The position numbers and the translations under genes were made by a program. Below the pieces are notes generated by a model. It did not search any database. It was not told the origin of the DNA and saw nothing but the letters and a program-made list of their open reading frames with translations. Shown here one piece after another: positions 60,893 to 64,000 of a DNA stretch of 64,000 bases; position 1 is the stretch's first letter; the number at the start of each line of letters is the position of its first letter. Source of the stretch: a bacterium (lineage in GTDB: Bacteria; Bdellovibrionota; Bdellovibrionia; Bdellovibrionales; Bdellovibrionaceae); NCBI GenBank assembly GCA_019752925.1, contig JAIELP010000002.1, positions 62,001 through 126,000 on the forward strand. The letters run 5' to 3'.

Positions 60893-63496
60893 ATGAAGCA
60901 GACAAAATTTCAACTTAAAAACAAATTAAACGTACTTTTGATCGAAAGTAAAAAATCTCCAGTGGTAAGCGTGCAAATGTGGGTTAAAACCGGCAGTGCC
61001 GACGAGAAAAAAGGCGAAGAAGGCATTAGCCATTTCATCGAACACCTTGTGTTTAAGGGCACTGACAAATTTAAAGTAGGCGAAATTGCTAATACGGTTG
61101 AGGCATCAGGCGGTGAGCTGAATGCGTATACTTCATTTGACCAAACCGTGTTCTATGTAACGATTTCAAAAAATTTCAGTGATGTGGCATTAGATGTTAT
61201 CAGCCAGATGATGGGTTACCCGACATTTGATCCAGCCGAAATCGACAGCGAGCGCGAAGTTGTGTGTGAAGAAATTAAAATGGGTCAGGATTCTCCTGGG
61301 CGCATGTCTTCTCAATTATTGTTTTCTTCCGCATTTAAAAAACATGCCTACGGAATTCCGGTTATTGGATATGAAAAAAACGTGCGCGGATGGTCGGCTA
61401 AAAAAATTAAAGACTTCTATCACTCACGCTATGTGCCTTCAAATATGTTTTTAGTTGTAAGCGGCGATTTTGAAACCGCTCAGATGAAACAAAAAGTTAC
61501 AGAATATTTTGCGGGCTTTAAGCCATTTAAATTACGCAAAGTAAAAAGAGTTAAAGAGCCAGAACAAAAAAAATTCCAGTTTAAGGCTAAAAAATACAAA
61601 ATTCAGGATAGACACCTGCACTTAGCGTTTAAGGCACCGAATGTAAAACATAAAGACATTCCTGCACTTGATGTATTAGCTATGGTGCTTGGCCAAGGCG
61701 ACAGCTCAATTTTAGTAAAAAAATTAAGACTCGAAAAACCTGTTGCCAGCTCTATATCTGCATTTAGTTATAACCCGCAGGATGAAGGCTTGTTTGCAAT
61801 ATCGGCCCACTATCAGGGCGAAAAGTTTACCGAAATAGTATCTGAAGTATTTGAGCAAATCAGTTATTTACAAAATAATGAGGCAGACTGGAACGACATT
61901 AAAAGGGCCCGCATTGCCATTTCAGCAGAACAGTTTTATTCGGTTGAAACAGTTGATGGCCTAGCTAATAAGGCGGGATCTCAGGAGTTTTATTTTAAAG
62001 ATCAAAATGCTCAGAAAAAGTATTTGTCGGCGCTGAATAAAATTACACCTAAAGACGTACAAGCAGTGGCTAAAAAATATTTTAAACTTGAACGCTTAAA
62101 CGCCTCGTTTTTAGGTGATGTAGATGAGTCTTATTCTGAAAAACAATTGAGCCAAATTAAAAATATCTGGGAACAAAAAGTAGTTAAACAAAAGCCTCTA
62201 AAAAACATAAATAAAAAAATCAGTATTCCAAGCCTTGTTATGAAAACACCTGGTGTCGGTGCGGATCAAAAAATTGAAAAAATTCAATTAGACTCGGGAA
62301 TTAAATTAGTATTTAAAAACTCTAAAGATACGCCGACAGTTTCGGCCAAGTTTGTTTTTCGCGGCGGAGCTAGACTGGAAACACCAGAAACCATGGGTTT
62401 AGCTGAACTAACTTCGCGGGTATGGATTAGCGGAACAGCGACAAAAACCGAAACTGAGTTGCTGCAGGAAATTGAAGAATCAGCTATTGGATTTTCAAAT
62501 TTTTCAGGTAAGAACACAACGGGCTTCAGTTTAGAATATTTATCGGCCTTTGAAGACAAGGCGCTTTCTATTGCAGTTGATTCAATTTTAAACTCAAGTT
62601 TCGATGAAAGCGTAATTGAACGAGAAAAAGCTATATTAGATCAAGCGATAAAATCAAAAGAAGATAATCCATCAAGCCTGTGTGTTCGTCAGTTTTTAAA
62701 AACGATTTATGGTGATCACCCTCTTTCCTATGAAGCAACCGGAACAAGTACTTCATTGGCACACCTTACGCGACAAAAAATTATAGAATTTAAAAACAAG
62801 GTTCTTTCAAATCAAAATCTGACCGTGGTGGTGGTGGGAGACTATAATAAAAAAACGTGGATGCAGGCAGTTGCTCAGCTTGAAAAGGGCTTCAGTAAAA
62901 AAGGTATGCCTCAGCCTACGCATAAAGTAGAAGCTCTGACTGAAAACAAAAGAAAATTCTTAGAAAAAGATAAAGAACAATCTCACGTTATGATAGGCTG
63001 GAGAGGCTTAAATCTAAACGATCCAGACCGTTATACACTCCAAGCGATTGAAGCTATTTTAGCAGGTCAGGGTGGACGTCTTTTTATTGAGTTGCGCGAT
63101 AAAAATTCCTTAGCCTATTCGGTTTCGCCAATTCGTATGGAGTCATTGGAAACAGGATATTTCGGCGGCTATATCGCGTGCTCGCATGAAAAAGTAGACA
63201 AATCTATAGAGATGTTTCAGGCTGAATTTAATAAATTAACAAAAGAAAAAGTAAGCAATGAAGAACTGAGTCGCGCTAAAAAATACTTAATTGGTCAGCA
63301 CGACATAGGCTTACAAAGAAAATCAGCACTGTGCAACCTGATTGCCTTTGATGAGGTTTATGGAAACGACTTTAATACGAGCCTGAATATTGCGGACGAG
63401 TACAATAAGATAACTCAGGAAAAAATTATAGAGTTGTCTAAAAGGCTATTCACTCAGGCATCGGTTATAAGCGTTGTAGGTAAGAAAACTGTGTAG
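60893..63496 (+). CDS. M16-family zinc metallopeptidase
   Basis: This 867-residue peptidase has two M16 halves in one chain. The N-terminal half has the zinc motif H47-F-I-E50-H51 and the third ligand in VVCEEIKM (about residue 127). The C-terminal half repeats the fold (RGGARLETPETMGLAELT) but lacks HxxEH, as usual for the non-catalytic half. No signal peptide is visible. AAGGA lies before the ATG. Confidence 0.92.
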   Translation: MKQTKFQLKNKLNVLLIESKKSPVVSVQMWVKTGSADEKKGEEGISHFIEHLVFKGTDKFKVGEIANTVEASGGELNAYTSFDQTVFYVTISKNFSDVALDVISQMMGYPTFDPAEIDSEREVVCEEIKMGQDSPGRMSSQLLFSSAFKKHAYGIPVIGYEKNVRGWSAKKIKDFYHSRYVPSNMFLVVSGDFETAQMKQKVTEYFAGFKPFKLRKVKRVKEPEQKKFQFKAKKYKIQDRHLHLAFKAPNVKHKDIPALDVLAMVLGQGDSSILVKKLRLEKPVASSISAFSYNPQDEGLFAISAHYQGEKFTEIVSEVFEQISYLQNNEADWNDIKRARIAISAEQFYSVETVDGLANKAGSQEFYFKDQNAQKKYLSALNKITPKDVQAVAKKYFKLERLNASFLGDVDESYSEKQLSQIKNIWEQKVVKQKPLKNINKKISIPSLVMKTPGVGADQKIEKIQLDSGIKLVFKNSKDTPTVSAKFVFRGGARLETPETMGLAELTSRVWISGTATKTETELLQEIEESAIGFSNFSGKNTTGFSLEYLSAFEDKALSIAVDSILNSSFDESVIEREKAILDQAIKSKEDNPSSLCVRQFLKTIYGDHPLSYEATGTSTSLAHLTRQKIIEFKNKVLSNQNLTVVVVGDYNKKTWMQAVAQLEKGFSKKGMPQPTHKVEALTENKRKFLEKDKEQSHVMIGWRGLNLNDPDRYTLQAIEAILAGQGGRLFIELRDKNSLAYSVSPIRMESLETGYFGGYIACSHEKVDKSIEMFQAEFNKLTKEKVSNEELSRAKKYLIGQHDIGLQRKSALCNLIAFDEVYGNDFNTSLNIADEYNKITQEKIIELSKRLFTQASVISVVGKKTV

Positions 63497-63516
63497 ATAT
63501 ATTTGACACTTTTTCG

Positions 63517-63540
63517 AGGCTCATAAAATTAGAGCTTTTT
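63517..63540 (+). terminator. Possible terminator after the M16 peptidase gene
   Basis: AGGCTC and GAGCTT pair (one G-T) around a nine-base loop and run into TTT. It is short. A TTGACA (63503-63508) just upstream overlaps it. Confidence 0.35.
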
Positions 63541-63583
63541 AACTAACTACGCTATAGTTCCTCTTCTTCAGCAGGAGTGGAAT

Positions 63584-64000
63584 ATGTTAATAATTAAATA
63601 CCATAAGTTAGTTGTTAGTGTTTCGCTTGTATTCTGTTTCAATGTAGCTCAAGCCAGCGTTGCAGAAAGTTCTGAAAAAATGGCGCTGACGCAGTTGTTG
63701 TATAGTTTTAACTTAGGCAACAATTCCTTTTACAATAAGGTGCTATCTCCGGCAAAAAGCCTAAATACAAACTTAAATGACTCTGGCCGAATTCAAGAAG
63801 TTAACGATAAAATTATATTTGAAATGGACAAGGTGATTTCAGCGTTTAATATTGTCGGCGAAGACCGAAAAGTTGAAGCCGTAAAACAAGTCATTAACAA
63901 AATTGACCCTGAAATAAATAAAAATGGCGGAGCTTATATACAGTTTGTTAACGGCAAACCTAGTGCTGCATTTTCCCGCGTGATTCTATTCATTCAGAAA
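63584..64000 (+). CDS. Secreted protein of unknown function, 3'-truncated by window edge
   Basis: The frame opens at an ATG preceded by AGGAGTGG and stays open to the window edge (139 codons). It begins with a signal peptide (KLVVSVSLVFCFNVAQASV), with likely cleavage after AQA. The visible mature part is polar and was not recognised. The rest lies outside the window. Confidence 0.7.
   Translation, partial: MLIIKYHKLVVSVSLVFCFNVAQASVAESSEKMALTQLLYSFNLGNNSFYNKVLSPAKSLNTNLNDSGRIQEVNDKIIFEMDKVISAFNIVGEDRKVEAVKQVINKIDPEINKNGGAYIQFVNGKPSAAFSRVILFIQK

Overview
The window is a stretch of about 64 kb from a bacterial chromosome that spans the replication origin. The gene order (gyrA-gyrB-recF-dnaN-dnaA on the minus strand, then rpmH-rnpA-yidD-yidC-jag-mnmE-mnmG-rsmG and parA-parB-bactofilin-atp on the plus strand) is that of a Gram-negative bacterium. 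Several points fit the Bdellovibrionota or a related former deltaproteobacterial lineage: the ATP synthase genes split either side of the origin, F0 subunits that carry signal-peptide-like N-termini, a b/b' pair, two DksA/TraR-like proteins, many lipoproteins, and AT-rich DNA. The assignment comes from gene content and order only. No rRNA, tRNA, insertion sequence or CRISPR array was found.

Region 1 (1-12.3 kb, almost all minus strand): the 3' part of a phosphohexomutase gene, then atpZ-atpI-atpB-atpE, a TPR lipoprotein, gyrA, gyrB, recF, dnaN and dnaA. The dnaA-dnaN spacer holds a cluster of DnaA boxes and is the best oriC candidate. Region 2 (12.5-28.2 kb, almost all plus strand): ribosomal protein L34, RNase P protein, membrane insertase genes, tRNA-modification genes, a small lipoprotein whose coding sequence contains a perfect parS site, parA, parB, a bactofilin, and the ATP synthase genes for b', b, delta, alpha, gamma, beta and epsilon. 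Transcription diverges from dnaA, as is usual at an origin.

Region 3 (28.2-38.0 kb) is the unusual part. It holds seven consecutive radical SAM genes and nothing else that is recognisable. Each protein has an N-terminal cysteine domain of the 'twitch' type, a CxxxCxxC radical SAM motif, a GGEP motif and a shared C-terminal motif. Five belong to one subtype and two to another. The array lies directly behind atpC, includes a four-gene minus-strand operon, and has no visible precursor peptide, transporter or glycosyltransferase. It looks like a locally expanded modification system of unknown substrate.

Region 4 (38.2-64 kb): a small outer-membrane beta-barrel, mfd, and an operon for the complex I membrane arm only (nuoAHJKLMN) with a structured leader. 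Next come an unknown anchored protein, a patatin-like lipase, an HTH/coiled-coil protein behind a long inverted repeat, lon, and two DksA/TraR-like proteins (one without most of its zinc ligands). The window ends with a grpE-dnaJ-lipoprotein operon, hemW, an M16 metallopeptidase and the start of a secreted protein.
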